From assembly GCA_937915075.1 (NCBI GenBank), contig CALDMA010000162.1, positions 1 to 25,763 on the forward strand: a stretch of DNA of 25,763 bases, in the 5' to 3' direction. The position numbers and the translations under genes are program-made. Numbering within the stretch: the stretch's first letter is position 1; each line of letters starts with the position of its first letter. The notes under the pieces are model-generated. The model ran no database searches, was not told the origin of the DNA, and saw only the letters and a list, made by a program, of their open reading frames with translations. This stretch comes from an uncultured Oscillospiraceae bacterium (GTDB taxonomy: Bacteria > Bacillota > Clostridia > Oscillospirales > Oscillospiraceae). Positions 7,394 to 14,697 of the stretch are shown piece after piece.

Positions 7394-8422
7394 ATGAAAT
7401 TTCTGACGTTCGGCGAGATCATGCTGCGCCTGAAGGCGCCCGGACAGGAGTGCTTCTTCCAGTCTCCCATGCTTGAAGCAACCTTCGGCGGCGGCGAGGC
7501 GAACGTTGCCGTCTCCCTTGCCAACTACGGTGAGGATGCGGCGTTTCTGACGGTTCTGCCCGACAACGCCATTGCGGACGCCTGCAAGGCGGAGCTGCGC
7601 CGTTTCAATGTGGACACCAAGCGCATCGTCACCGGCGAGGGGCGCATGGGCATCTACTATCTCGAGAGCGGCGCGAACCAGCGTCCGAGCAAGGTCGTCT
7701 ATGACCGTGCCTATTCCGCCATCGCGCTGGCCAAGCCCGGCGATATCGACTGGGACAAGGCGTTCGACGGCGTGGAATGGTTCCACATTACCGGCATCAC
7801 GCCCGCCATCAGCGAGAGCGCGATGGAGCTTTCCGTCGAGTCCGTCAAGGAAGCGAAGAAGCGCGGCATCACCGTCTCCTGCGACCTCAACTACCGCAAG
7901 AACCTCTGGAAGTACGGCAAAAAGGCCAGTGAGATCATGCGCGAGATCGCAAAGTATGTGGACGTTGCCATCGCCAACGAGGAGGACGTGCAGAAGTCTC
8001 TCGAGATCACCGTGGATGACGTGAACGTCGAGTCCGGCGAGCTGGACCGCGCGAAGTACAGAGCGCTCGGTGATAAGGTGCTCGCGGCGTATCCGCACAT
8101 GAAGATGATCGCTATCACGCTGCGCGAGAGCCACAGCGCCGACTGGAACGGCTGGGCGGCCTGCCTGAACGACGGCAAGGACTTCTACGTCTCGAAGAAA
8201 TACGAGATCCGCGACATCGTGGACCGCGTCGGCGGCGGCGACAGCTTTGCCGGCGGCCTGCTCTACGGCCTCAATCACTATGAGGACAAGCAGTCCGCGC
8301 TCGAGTTTGCCGTGGCGGCGAGCTGCCTGAAGCATTCGATCATCGGCGACTTCAACCGCGTCGGCGTTTCCGACGTCACCAAGCTCATGGGCGGCGACGG
8401 CACCGGCAGAGTGCAGCGGTAA
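7394..8422 (+). CDS. kdgK: PfkB-family sugar kinase, probable 2-dehydro-3-deoxygluconokinase
   Basis: This complete 342-residue PfkB kinase begins with KFLTFGEIMLRL, carries the substrate-side motif FGGGEANVAVSLANYG at about 31-46, and has the catalytic Asp D283 in VGGGDSFAGG. These features and the length fit the 2-keto-3-deoxygluconate kinase group. It lies 15 bases after the KDPG aldolase gene and is preceded by AAGGAGG. The pair would phosphorylate 2-keto-3-deoxygluconate with ATP and then cleave the product, the last two steps of uronate and ketogluconate breakdown in the cytosol. The KDG assignment rests on the aldolase neighbour; other ketose kinases cannot be excluded. Confidence 0.85.
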   Translation: MKFLTFGEIMLRLKAPGQECFFQSPMLEATFGGGEANVAVSLANYGEDAAFLTVLPDNAIADACKAELRRFNVDTKRIVTGEGRMGIYYLESGANQRPSKVVYDRAYSAIALAKPGDIDWDKAFDGVEWFHITGITPAISESAMELSVESVKEAKKRGITVSCDLNYRKNLWKYGKKASEIMREIAKYVDVAIANEEDVQKSLEITVDDVNVESGELDRAKYRALGDKVLAAYPHMKMIAITLRESHSADWNGWAACLNDGKDFYVSKKYEIRDIVDRVGGGDSFAGGLLYGLNHYEDKQSALEFAVAASCLKHSIIGDFNRVGVSDVTKLMGGDGTGRVQR

Positions 8423-8458
8423 GGCAGGGAACGGACACAGAAAAGAAGGAGAGAACGT

Positions 8459-8689
8459 ATGTTTCGCAGAAGATTGTATCATCCACTTGCAAAGCTGATC
8501 GGCAGTTATCTTTGCCTGGCTCTGTGGGCATATGTTACCGTGTATTTTATAATATCTGGCCGCAGTTTTTGGGCCTTTCTGATCGTGGACCTGGTTTTTT
8601 TGATTACTTCAGCGGCGGAGACAGAAATGTATATCCGCTATCGTAAGGCAAAAAAGGCAAAAGAAAAAGACTCTGGGGAGAAACATTAA
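8459..8689 (+). CDS. Small membrane protein of unknown function
   Basis: I do not recognise this 76-residue protein. It has a basic start (FRRRLYHPLAK), two hydrophobic helices at about residues 13-33 and 37-53, and a strongly charged tail rich in Lys and Glu (RKAKKAKEKD), so it is probably a hairpin membrane protein with both ends in the cytosol. AGAAGGAGAGAACGT just before ATG 8459 is a good ribosome site. It lies 36 bases after the kinase gene and before a strong terminator, so it is the last gene of the catabolic transcript. Its size and topology suggest a helper or regulatory peptide, but nothing in the sequence gives a function. Confidence 0.65.
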   Translation: MFRRRLYHPLAKLIGSYLCLALWAYVTVYFIISGRSFWAFLIVDLVFLITSAAETEMYIRYRKAKKAKEKDSGEKH

Positions 8690-8746
8690 ACAAAACAGAG
8701 GGAGGGCTGCACACAGCAGCCCCTGCCCTCTGTTGTTTTGCTTTTT
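8690..8746. terminator. Strong bidirectional terminator between catabolic operon and regulator
   Basis: Inner stem GGGCTGC 8704-8710 pairs with GCAGCCC 8716-8722, extended by CAGAGGG 8696-8702 with CCCTCTG 8726-8732 and by A/T pairs outside. CTTTTT follows on the + strand. On the - strand TTTTGTTTAAT follows, so it can also end the convergent regulator gene. Confidence 0.85.
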
Positions 8747-8759
8747 GGAGTGTGAGCTT

Positions 8760-9437
8760 TTAGTTCAAGTGAAGCAGATCGTTCGGCGTGAGGAGATTTC
8801 CGTGAAAATCGGAACCGAAGGATGAACTGGAATGTTTCTGAATGATCTCCAGCGCACTTGCAGTATCGCGCCGCTCGAATGCATCCAATAATTGAAAGTG
8901 CTGCATCAATCCGTCTACAAGCATCGCATTGGAGGTGATATGTAGGGACTGCCACAGCCGGACGAGCAGAGACAGCCGGTAATGCAGACTATACAACAAT
9001 TCATTTCCGCTGAGGAAGTAGATTTTTTGATGGAATTGGGCATCAAGAATATGCCGCTGCTTGAGATCATTATCGGAATTGGCCTGAAGACATTGCGCTG
9101 CGACCTCGCGCAGCTCGGAGATGTCTCTTGCGCTGGCGTTATAGATCGCAAGAGGAATGGCCAGTTGGTCGTGCTGCCAGCGGACAAAGGCGAGGTCCTG
9201 GATCATGCGGCTGTCCATGATGATGACCGTGGGCGGGCGGTTTGGCTCCAGCTTGACGAGACCGTCCCATGATAGACGCTGCACGGCCTCGTGAACGAGG
9301 GGGCGGCTGACGCCGAGCTCCTTGGCGATCTGCGCTTCGGGGATCTTTTCACCCGGCATGAAGCGGAGAAAAAGGATATCATTTAATATGGTCTCATAGA
9401 TACGATCCTTCAGGGTCAGGTCTTCGGTTTTGGACAT
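8760..9437 (-). CDS. GntR-family transcriptional regulator with FCD ligand domain
   Basis: This 225-residue cytosolic regulator has an N-terminal winged helix-turn-helix (about residues 10-75). Signature segments are MPGEKIPEAQIAKELGVSR and VHEAVQRLSWDGLV. The rest is an all-helical FCD domain (about 80-215) with DAQFHQKIY and QHFQLLDAFERRD, where the family's metal- and acid-binding residues usually sit. FadR-subfamily proteins commonly sense organic acids such as uronates, gluconate or lactate. The gene faces away from the dehydrogenase complex, converges on the end of the sugar-acid operon, and has a GGAGG site before its start. It is placed to control both, most likely the divergent dehydrogenase genes and itself. 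The final PNDLLHLN residues are not part of the family core. Confidence 0.9.
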   Translation of the reverse strand: MSKTEDLTLKDRIYETILNDILFLRFMPGEKIPEAQIAKELGVSRPLVHEAVQRLSWDGLVKLEPNRPPTVIIMDSRMIQDLAFVRWQHDQLAIPLAIYNASARDISELREVAAQCLQANSDNDLKQRHILDAQFHQKIYFLSGNELLYSLHYRLSLLVRLWQSLHITSNAMLVDGLMQHFQLLDAFERRDTASALEIIQKHSSSSFGSDFHGNLLTPNDLLHLN

Positions 9438-9530
9438 GAAAAGCCTCCGTATCTGTTTTTTGCAAAATTACAGCGTCGGGAACTGCCATATAGGCAGAGA
9501 AGTCTGGGGAGACCAGATGATTTTCACTCT

Positions 9531-9559
9531 ATTCTATCGCTTTTTCAAGGCAAAGGCAA
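9531..9559 (-). promoter_or_regulatory. Sigma-A promoter of the GntR regulator
   Basis: Read on the - strand, TTGCCT (9559-9554) and TAGAAT (9536-9531) are separated by exactly 17 bases. Transcription would start near 9524, giving a leader of about 87 bases. This leader contains a small hairpin (CTGCC/GGCAG at 9483-9497). Confidence 0.55.
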
Positions 9560-9603
9560 CCGATAATTTACGAAAAAAGTGCGAGAAAAATCGCGGAAAA
9601 GAG

Positions 9604-9631
9604 TTGACAAATTTAGTGCGCGATATATAAT
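9604..9631 (+). promoter_or_regulatory. Sigma-A promoter of the 2-oxoacid/acetoin dehydrogenase operon
   Basis: Consensus TTGACA (9604-9609) and TATAAT (9626-9631) are spaced by 16 bases. The start would be near 9638, about 48 bases before ATG 9686. The perfect boxes suggest a strong promoter that needs repression, which fits the repeat overlapping its -10 box. Confidence 0.75.
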
Positions 9632-9656
9632 TATAAAAAGTAAATATAATTATAAA
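9625..9656 (+). repeat. Two 13-bp AT-rich repeats, candidate operator
   Basis: ATATAATTATAAA occurs at 9625-9637 and again at 9644-9656, 19 bases apart, and each holds the 10-bp palindrome TATAATTATA. The first covers the -10 box and the second lies over the start region. Two dyads on roughly the same face of the helix fit a pair of dimer sites for the divergently encoded GntR protein. AT-rich promoters can show such repeats by chance, so this is a candidate only. Confidence 0.5.
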
Positions 9657-9685
9657 CCCTGTATGAAAGGAAGGATATACAAAGC

Positions 9686-10633
9686 ATGAAAGACAAGGAA
9701 ATGGCAAGATCCATGTATGCCAGCATGTATCGCATCCGGCGTTTCGAGGAGGAGGTCTTCGAATTCTATAAGCGCGGGCTGATGCCGGGCCTGGCACATC
9801 TTTACATCGGAGAAGAAGCGGTTGCGGTGGGCGCCTGCGCTGCCATTCGCCCGGACGATTACATCGGAAGCACGCACAGAGGCCATGGACATCTGGTCGC
9901 GCGTGGTGCGGACACCAAGCGTATGATGGCGGAGATCCTTGGGAAGAAGACCGGTTATTGCGGTGGCAAGGGTGGTTCCATGCACATCATGGATATGAGT
10001 CTGGGGATTTTAGGCGCTAATGGTATTGTTGGCGGCGGCATTCCCATTGCGACAGGCGCTGGCTACAGCTGCAAGTACCGGAATACCGATCAGGTCGTGC
10101 TGTGCTTCTTTGGCGACGGCGCCTCGAATGAGGGTACGTTCCACGAGAGCATCAACATGGCGGCTGCGTGGGATCTGCCGGTTGTTTATATCATTGAAAA
10201 TAACCAGTACGGTATCACGGTCGATATCAACCGCGTGACCAAGGAGCATGACCTTGCCAAGCGAGCAATCGGTTACGGCATTGACGGCTATACCATTGAC
10301 GGCAATGAAGTCGAGACAGTGTATGAGACGGTGTCCAAGGCGGTGTCCAAGGCACGCAGCGGCGGCGGTCCGTCCATCGTGGAGTGCAAGACCTACCGTC
10401 AGCATGGCCACAACGGCGGCGACCCGGGCAACTACCGTGCGCCGGGCGAGCTGGAGCATTGGAAGGAGAGAGATCCGCTCAAGCTGTTCCGTGCGAAGAA
10501 GTACCTGACGGACGAAGAGATCGCGGAGATCGAAAAGAGCGTTGATGAAGAGATCCGGCAGGCGTGTGAGTATGCTGTGGAGAGCCCGTATCCTGAGGAG
10601 AGCGACCTGATGACGGGCATTTTCTGCGAGTGA
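9686..10633 (+). CDS. Thiamine-diphosphate-dependent dehydrogenase E1 alpha subunit (acetoin/pyruvate type)
   Basis: This 315-residue protein is the alpha half of an alpha2beta2 E1 enzyme that decarboxylates a 2-keto acid or cleaves acetoin and passes the acyl unit to the E2 lipoyl arm. The thiamine-diphosphate motif runs from GDGASNEG (143-150) to ENNQYG (171-176). The phosphorylation-loop-like HGHNGGDPGNYR and the early STHRGHGH are family hallmarks. Its length is nearer to acetoin dehydrogenase AcoA than to mitochondrial-type pyruvate E1 alpha. It opens a four-gene operon behind a consensus promoter, with GAAAGGAAGG upstream of the ATG. E1 beta follows after nine bases. Pyruvate and acetoin enzymes are too similar here to separate by eye. 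Confidence 0.92.
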   Translation: MKDKEMARSMYASMYRIRRFEEEVFEFYKRGLMPGLAHLYIGEEAVAVGACAAIRPDDYIGSTHRGHGHLVARGADTKRMMAEILGKKTGYCGGKGGSMHIMDMSLGILGANGIVGGGIPIATGAGYSCKYRNTDQVVLCFFGDGASNEGTFHESINMAAAWDLPVVYIIENNQYGITVDINRVTKEHDLAKRAIGYGIDGYTIDGNEVETVYETVSKAVSKARSGGGPSIVECKTYRQHGHNGGDPGNYRAPGELEHWKERDPLKLFRAKKYLTDEEIAEIEKSVDEEIRQACEYAVESPYPEESDLMTGIFCE

Positions 10634-10642
10634 GGAGATAAC

Positions 10643-11623
10643 ATGAGAAAGATTTATTATAGAGATGCCGTGCGCGAGGCGTTGGATGAAGAAATGGCGC
10701 GTGATCCGATGGTCATGATGATTGGCGAGGATGTTGGTCCAAACGGCGGAACATGGAAGGCCAATTTGGGGTTGTGGGAAAAATACGGTGATCTTCGTAT
10801 GAAGGATTCCCCAATCAGTGAGTCCGGCATTGTCGGTATGGGCGTCGGTATGGCGCTGACCGGCATGCGTCCGATTGTTGAAATTATGTTTTCTGACTTT
10901 ATGTTAGTCGCAATGGACCAGATCGCCAACCAAATGGCCAAGATCACCTATATGTCTGGCGGGCAGCGCGGTGTACCGATGGTGATCCGCACGACCATCG
11001 GCCTTGGCAGAGCGAGCGCTGCTCAGCACTCCCAGTGTCTCAATTCGCTGCTTGCTTACTTTCCCGGCTTGAAGGTCGCAGTTCCCTCTGACGCGTATAC
11101 CGCCAAGGGCCTGCTGAAGACGGCCATCCGTGACAACGCCCCTGTCGTCGTTGTCGAGCACAGAATGCAGTACAGCCAGCAGTTCGATATGCCGGACGAT
11201 GCGGACAAGAATCTGCTCCTGCCCTTTGGCAAGGCAAAGATCATGCGAGAGGGCACGGATCTGACGATCGTGGCGACCTCCACGATGGTCGGCAAGAGCT
11301 TGACTGTCGCCGAGCACATGGCAAAGGACGGCGTAAACATCGAGGTCATTGACCCGCGCACCATCAAACCTTTCGACTATGAGACTGTAGCAAGATCGGT
11401 CAAAAAGACCGGCAAGCTCCTTGTCGTGGACGAGGGTAACACGAGCTTTGGCATCAGCGGTGAGATCGGCTTCGGCATCATGAAGGACGTCTTCTACGAT
11501 TTGGAAGCGCCGATGATGCGCGTCTGCGCGCCTGACGTCCCGCTGCCGTTCAGCCCCGTGCTTGAAAAGCTCGTGGTGCCGAACGAGAATATGATCCTTG
11601 AAGCGGTGAAGAAGTTGGTGTAA
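10643..11623 (+). CDS. 2-oxoacid/acetoin dehydrogenase E1 beta subunit
   Basis: This 326-residue partner of E1 alpha has the transketolase-like pyrimidine-binding domain in the first half and the transketolase C-terminal domain in the second. The start RKIYYRDAVREALDEEMARD, the glutamate in MIGEDVGPNGG that assists thiamine activation, PIVEIMFSDFMLVAMDQI and VEVIDPRT-like VIDPRTIKPFD are typical of the family. It begins nine bases after E1 alpha with a GAGGAG site and ends fifteen bases before the E2 gene, so the subunits are likely made in a fixed ratio. The enzyme acts in the cytosol as part of the large E1-E2-E3 complex. Confidence 0.93.
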   Translation: MRKIYYRDAVREALDEEMARDPMVMMIGEDVGPNGGTWKANLGLWEKYGDLRMKDSPISESGIVGMGVGMALTGMRPIVEIMFSDFMLVAMDQIANQMAKITYMSGGQRGVPMVIRTTIGLGRASAAQHSQCLNSLLAYFPGLKVAVPSDAYTAKGLLKTAIRDNAPVVVVEHRMQYSQQFDMPDDADKNLLLPFGKAKIMREGTDLTIVATSTMVGKSLTVAEHMAKDGVNIEVIDPRTIKPFDYETVARSVKKTGKLLVVDEGNTSFGISGEIGFGIMKDVFYDLEAPMMRVCAPDVPLPFSPVLEKLVVPNENMILEAVKKLV

Positions 11624-11637
11624 AGGAGAGGTTTGCT

Positions 11638-12975
11638 ATGGCAAAGGTTATTATTATGCCGAAGCTTGGCTTTACGCAGGACGAGGGCAGTCTTGTCGCA
11701 TGGCACAAGCAGATCGGCGAGAGCGTCAAAAAGGGCGAGCCCTTCTTTGACGTACACACGGATAAGAGCGTTGTGACCATCGACGCTGCGGAAAACGGCA
11801 CGCTTCTCAAGATCGTCGTCGAGCCGGAAACGACGGTCCCCGTCTTCACGCCGATCGCCGTCATTGGCGATCCTGGCGAGGACGCGGATGCCGCGCTCAA
11901 GGCCCATGTGATGGACGTCGCGCCGGACGCTGCGGTCAAGGCGGACTTCGATGATGACGCGGAAGAGACCGCCAAGGAGGAAGCCCCCGCCCAGCAGGAA
12001 ACGGACATCAAATCCCTCAAGCTGACGCCGAAGGCAAAGGCGCTCATCAAGAACGAGGGCTATGACGTCAACTCCGTCGCCAGGATCCAGGGCACCGGCT
12101 TTGAAGGCGGCATCACGGCAAAGGACATCAAGGCGTCGCCGCTTGCCAAGAAGATCGCGGACGAGATGAATGTTCCTCTCGAGTCTGTCAGCGGCAGCGG
12201 CGCGCAGGGCAAGGTCATGAAGAAGGACGTTCTGGCCGCCGCGACGCAGAAGAAGGAAGATAAGGGCACCGAGGATAAGAGAATCGCCGAGAAGATACCC
12301 TACAGCGGTGTGAGGAAGATTATCGGTGACCGCCTTTCGCAGAGCAAGTTCACCGCACCGCACCTGTACTTCACCGACAGCATTGACACTACGAACCTGA
12401 CCGCCTTCCGCAAGATGCTCAACGAAAAGAGCGAGCAGAAGATCGCCTTCTCGGATCTGATGGTCAAAGCAGTGAGCAAGGCGCTCGTCAAATTCCCCAA
12501 TGTGAACGCTTCGCTTGTTGACAACGAGATCGTCGTTTACAAGAGCACCAATATCGGCAGCGCGGTCGCAGGCGACAACGGCCTGATCGTCCCCGTGATC
12601 AAGAACGCGCAGGAAAAGACCCTAACGCAGATCGCGCAGGAGAGCAGAGACCTGGTCGAAAGAGCCAAGACCGGCCGACTCAAGCCTGAAGAGTACAGCG
12701 GCGGCACGTTCTCCATCTCCAACCTCGGCATGTTCGGCATTGAAAACTTCACGGCGATCATCAACCCGCCGGAGGCTGCCATCCTGTCCGTCAGCTCGAT
12801 CCGCAAGAAGGCGATCGTCGTGACAAACGAGGCGGGCGAGGACGAGATCTGCATCCGTCCGATGATGAACATTCAGTTGACCGTGGATCACCGCATCATC
12901 GACGGCCTGCTCGCTTCGCAGTTCGTCGAGTATGTGAAGGAGCTGCTCGAAGAGCCGCTGAAAATCCTGATTTAA
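11638..12975 (+). CDS. Dihydrolipoamide acyltransferase E2 with two subunit-binding domains
   Basis: This 445-residue core protein carries acyl groups on lipoate and transfers them to CoA. The N-terminal lipoyl domain spans about 1-80, with lipoyl lysine K43 in VHTDKSVVT. An acidic Ala-rich linker follows (about 80-125). Then come two peripheral subunit-binding domains in a row: about 128-164 (LTPKAKALIKNEGYDVNSV ... GTGFEGGITAKDI) and 166-200 (SPLAKKIADEMNVPLESVSG ... KVMKKDV). The C-terminal catalytic domain has H418 and D422 in VDHRIIDG and the usual ISNLGMFGIENFTAIINPPE. Most E2 proteins have a single subunit-binding domain. It lies 15 bases after E1 beta with an AAAGGAGAGG site. No lipoate ligase gene is in the window. 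Confidence 0.93.
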   Translation: MAKVIIMPKLGFTQDEGSLVAWHKQIGESVKKGEPFFDVHTDKSVVTIDAAENGTLLKIVVEPETTVPVFTPIAVIGDPGEDADAALKAHVMDVAPDAAVKADFDDDAEETAKEEAPAQQETDIKSLKLTPKAKALIKNEGYDVNSVARIQGTGFEGGITAKDIKASPLAKKIADEMNVPLESVSGSGAQGKVMKKDVLAAATQKKEDKGTEDKRIAEKIPYSGVRKIIGDRLSQSKFTAPHLYFTDSIDTTNLTAFRKMLNEKSEQKIAFSDLMVKAVSKALVKFPNVNASLVDNEIVVYKSTNIGSAVAGDNGLIVPVIKNAQEKTLTQIAQESRDLVERAKTGRLKPEEYSGGTFSISNLGMFGIENFTAIINPPEAAILSVSSIRKKAIVVTNEAGEDEICIRPMMNIQLTVDHRIIDGLLASQFVEYVKELLEEPLKILI

Positions 12976-12985
12976 GAGGCCTGCT

Positions 12986-14374
12986 ATGACTTACGATTAT
13001 GATGTAACAGTGATCGGCGGAGGCCCCGGCGGCTATGTCGCGGGCATTCTGGCGGCGCGGCAAGGAAAGAAGACCTGCCTGATCGAAAAAGAGCGCCTCG
13101 GCGGTACCTGCCTGAACCGCGGCTGCATCCCCACGAAGGTATTCGTTAAGGCGGCAGAGGAGCTGTCCGCGCTCCGCAATGCGGAGGCTGTCGGCATTGT
13201 CGGCGTGCAGAAGGACGCTGTCTCCATCGATATGCAGCGCCTGCAGAAGAGAAAGCAGAGCGTGACGCAGCAGCTCGTCGGCGGCGTGCAGGGCCTTTTG
13301 AAGGCCGCGGGCGCCAAGGTGATCGAGGGGACCGCCACGCTCAAGGATGCGCACACCGTCGTCCTTGCCGACGGCAAGGAGATCACTTCCAAGTATTTTA
13401 TCATTGCCACCGGCTCTGAAACGCTCCATCCCAAGAGCATCCCCTGCGAGGGTAAAGAAGTGCTCACCAGCACGGAGCTTTTGAACCTTGACGTGGTCCC
13501 CGGCTCTATTGCGATCCTCGGCGGCGGCGTCATCGGCATTGAGTTTGCCTACGCGCTCAGTCAGTTCGGCAGCAAGGTCAGCGTGCTCGAAATGGCGGGC
13601 GAGATCCTGCCCATGGTAGACGCTGAGATCGCAGCAAAGGCCCGCAAAAGCCTTGAAAAGGGTGGCGTTCGGTTCTACATGGGCGCAAAGGTCCTGTCTG
13701 TGAAGAACGGACAGGTGACATATGAGATGGAAGGCAAGGAGCAGACGCTTCAGGCGGACTATGTTCTCATGTCCCTTGGCCGCCGTCCGAGCACGGAGGG
13801 CTTCGGCGCAAGAGAGGTCGGCTTGGAGTATTCCGGTGCGGCCATCGCCTGCGACGAGAGCCTCAAGAGCAGCATCGACAACATCTATGTGGTCGGCGAC
13901 GCGAACGGCAAGGCCATGCTGGCGCACACCGCCTTTAAAGAAGCGGAGATCGCTGTTGCCAACATTTGCGGCGGTCAACGCACGATGCGCTATGACTGCA
14001 TCCCGTCCTGCATTTATATGGAGCCCGAGATCGCGAGCGTCGGCCTGACCGAAGCGCAGGCCGGAGAGCGCTGCGGCGACGACGTGAAAATCGGTCGTTT
14101 CCCGCTTTACGCGAACGGCAAGTCCCTGATCGACGGCGGCATGGATGGCATGATGAAGGTCATTCTGGACAGCAAGTACGGCGAGATCCTCGGCGTGCAC
14201 CTGTTCGGTGCGCATACGACGGAAATGATCGCCCAGTTTGCCACGGCGATGCAGTCGGAGTTGACAGCGGAGGAGGTACTCGAGACGGTCTTCCCGCACC
14301 CGTCCGTGAGCGAAGGCCTGGGCGAAGCGTTCCTGTCTGCGTGGAAGGGATCGGCGATTCACAACGTCGGGTAA
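12986..14374 (+). CDS. lpdA: Dihydrolipoyl dehydrogenase (E3)
   Basis: This 462-residue flavoprotein reoxidises the dihydrolipoyl arm of E2 and reduces NAD. FAD-binding GGGPGGYVAG is near residues 11-20, and the redox-active disulfide is C42/C47 in GGTCLNRGCIPTK. The NAD-binding ILGGGVIGIEFA lies near 176, and the C-terminal dimer partner supplies H438 and E443 in FPHPSVSEG. The length is standard, with no extra N-terminal lipoyl domain of the kind found on some acetoin-type E3 proteins. It starts ten bases after the E2 stop and is the last gene before a strong terminator, completing a self-contained E1-E2-E3 operon. Confidence 0.96.
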   Translation: MTYDYDVTVIGGGPGGYVAGILAARQGKKTCLIEKERLGGTCLNRGCIPTKVFVKAAEELSALRNAEAVGIVGVQKDAVSIDMQRLQKRKQSVTQQLVGGVQGLLKAAGAKVIEGTATLKDAHTVVLADGKEITSKYFIIATGSETLHPKSIPCEGKEVLTSTELLNLDVVPGSIAILGGGVIGIEFAYALSQFGSKVSVLEMAGEILPMVDAEIAAKARKSLEKGGVRFYMGAKVLSVKNGQVTYEMEGKEQTLQADYVLMSLGRRPSTEGFGAREVGLEYSGAAIACDESLKSSIDNIYVVGDANGKAMLAHTAFKEAEIAVANICGGQRTMRYDCIPSCIYMEPEIASVGLTEAQAGERCGDDVKIGRFPLYANGKSLIDGGMDGMMKVILDSKYGEILGVHLFGAHTTEMIAQFATAMQSELTAEEVLETVFPHPSVSEGLGEAFLSAWKGSAIHNVG

Positions 14375-14453
14375 AATATGACAGGCTGTGCGATGTAAGT
14401 GCAGCAGGCAACATGTGATGACCGGCAGGGCGATATCCTGAAATTCAAAAGCG

Positions 14454-14509
14454 CGACTGCTAAGGCCTGAGAGAGCATTTTCTCGCGCCTTAGCAGTTGT
14501 GCTGTTTTT
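14454..14509 (+). terminator. Terminator of the dehydrogenase operon
   Basis: ACTGCTAAGGC (14456-14466) pairs perfectly with GCCTTAGCAGT (14487-14497), with further pairing inside the loop (GAGA/TCTC). TGTGCTGTTTTT follows. It lies about 80 bases after the E3 stop and marks the right end of the accessory catabolic block. Confidence 0.85.
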
Positions 14510-14651
14510 CAGCTCTTTTGTATTGTGCAAAAAATTTGCGTCGGGGGAGGGTGGGCGTTATTCTTACGGCATTCTACGCGGTTTATCGGTAAGCAGGTAG
14601 GTGGAGCGCAAATATACTTGCGCAAAAGCGAGCTCAATGTTACCAGTAAAG

Positions 14652-14687
14652 ATGCGGCAGGACCTCGACGATTGAGGACTGCCGCAT
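14652..14687. repeat. Strong hairpin upstream of the deacetylase fragment
   Basis: ATGCGGCAG (14652-14660) pairs with CTGCCGCAT (14679-14687), and CCTC with GAGG inside, separated by a small bulge and closed by a seven-base loop. No T-run follows, so it is not an ordinary terminator. It lies about ten bases before the point where deacetylase homology begins and may be a remnant of a mobile-element or repeat end. Confidence 0.55.
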
Positions 14688-14697
14688 TCTGCCATCA

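Noticed and set aside
6431..8482. A 683-codon open frame on the - strand
   Set aside because: It lies opposite the aldolase and kinase genes, whose active sites are intact. Its sequence is repetitive in Ala, Val, Asp, Arg and His, as expected of an antisense frame in GC-rich DNA, and it has no ribosome site.
12896..14530. A 544-codon open frame on the - strand
   Set aside because: Antisense shadow of the dihydrolipoyl dehydrogenase gene, and it runs through that operon's terminator.
14652..14687. Integron attC-like site
   Set aside because: The hairpin lacks the paired core sites and unpaired extrahelical bases expected of attC, and no integrase or cassette array is near.
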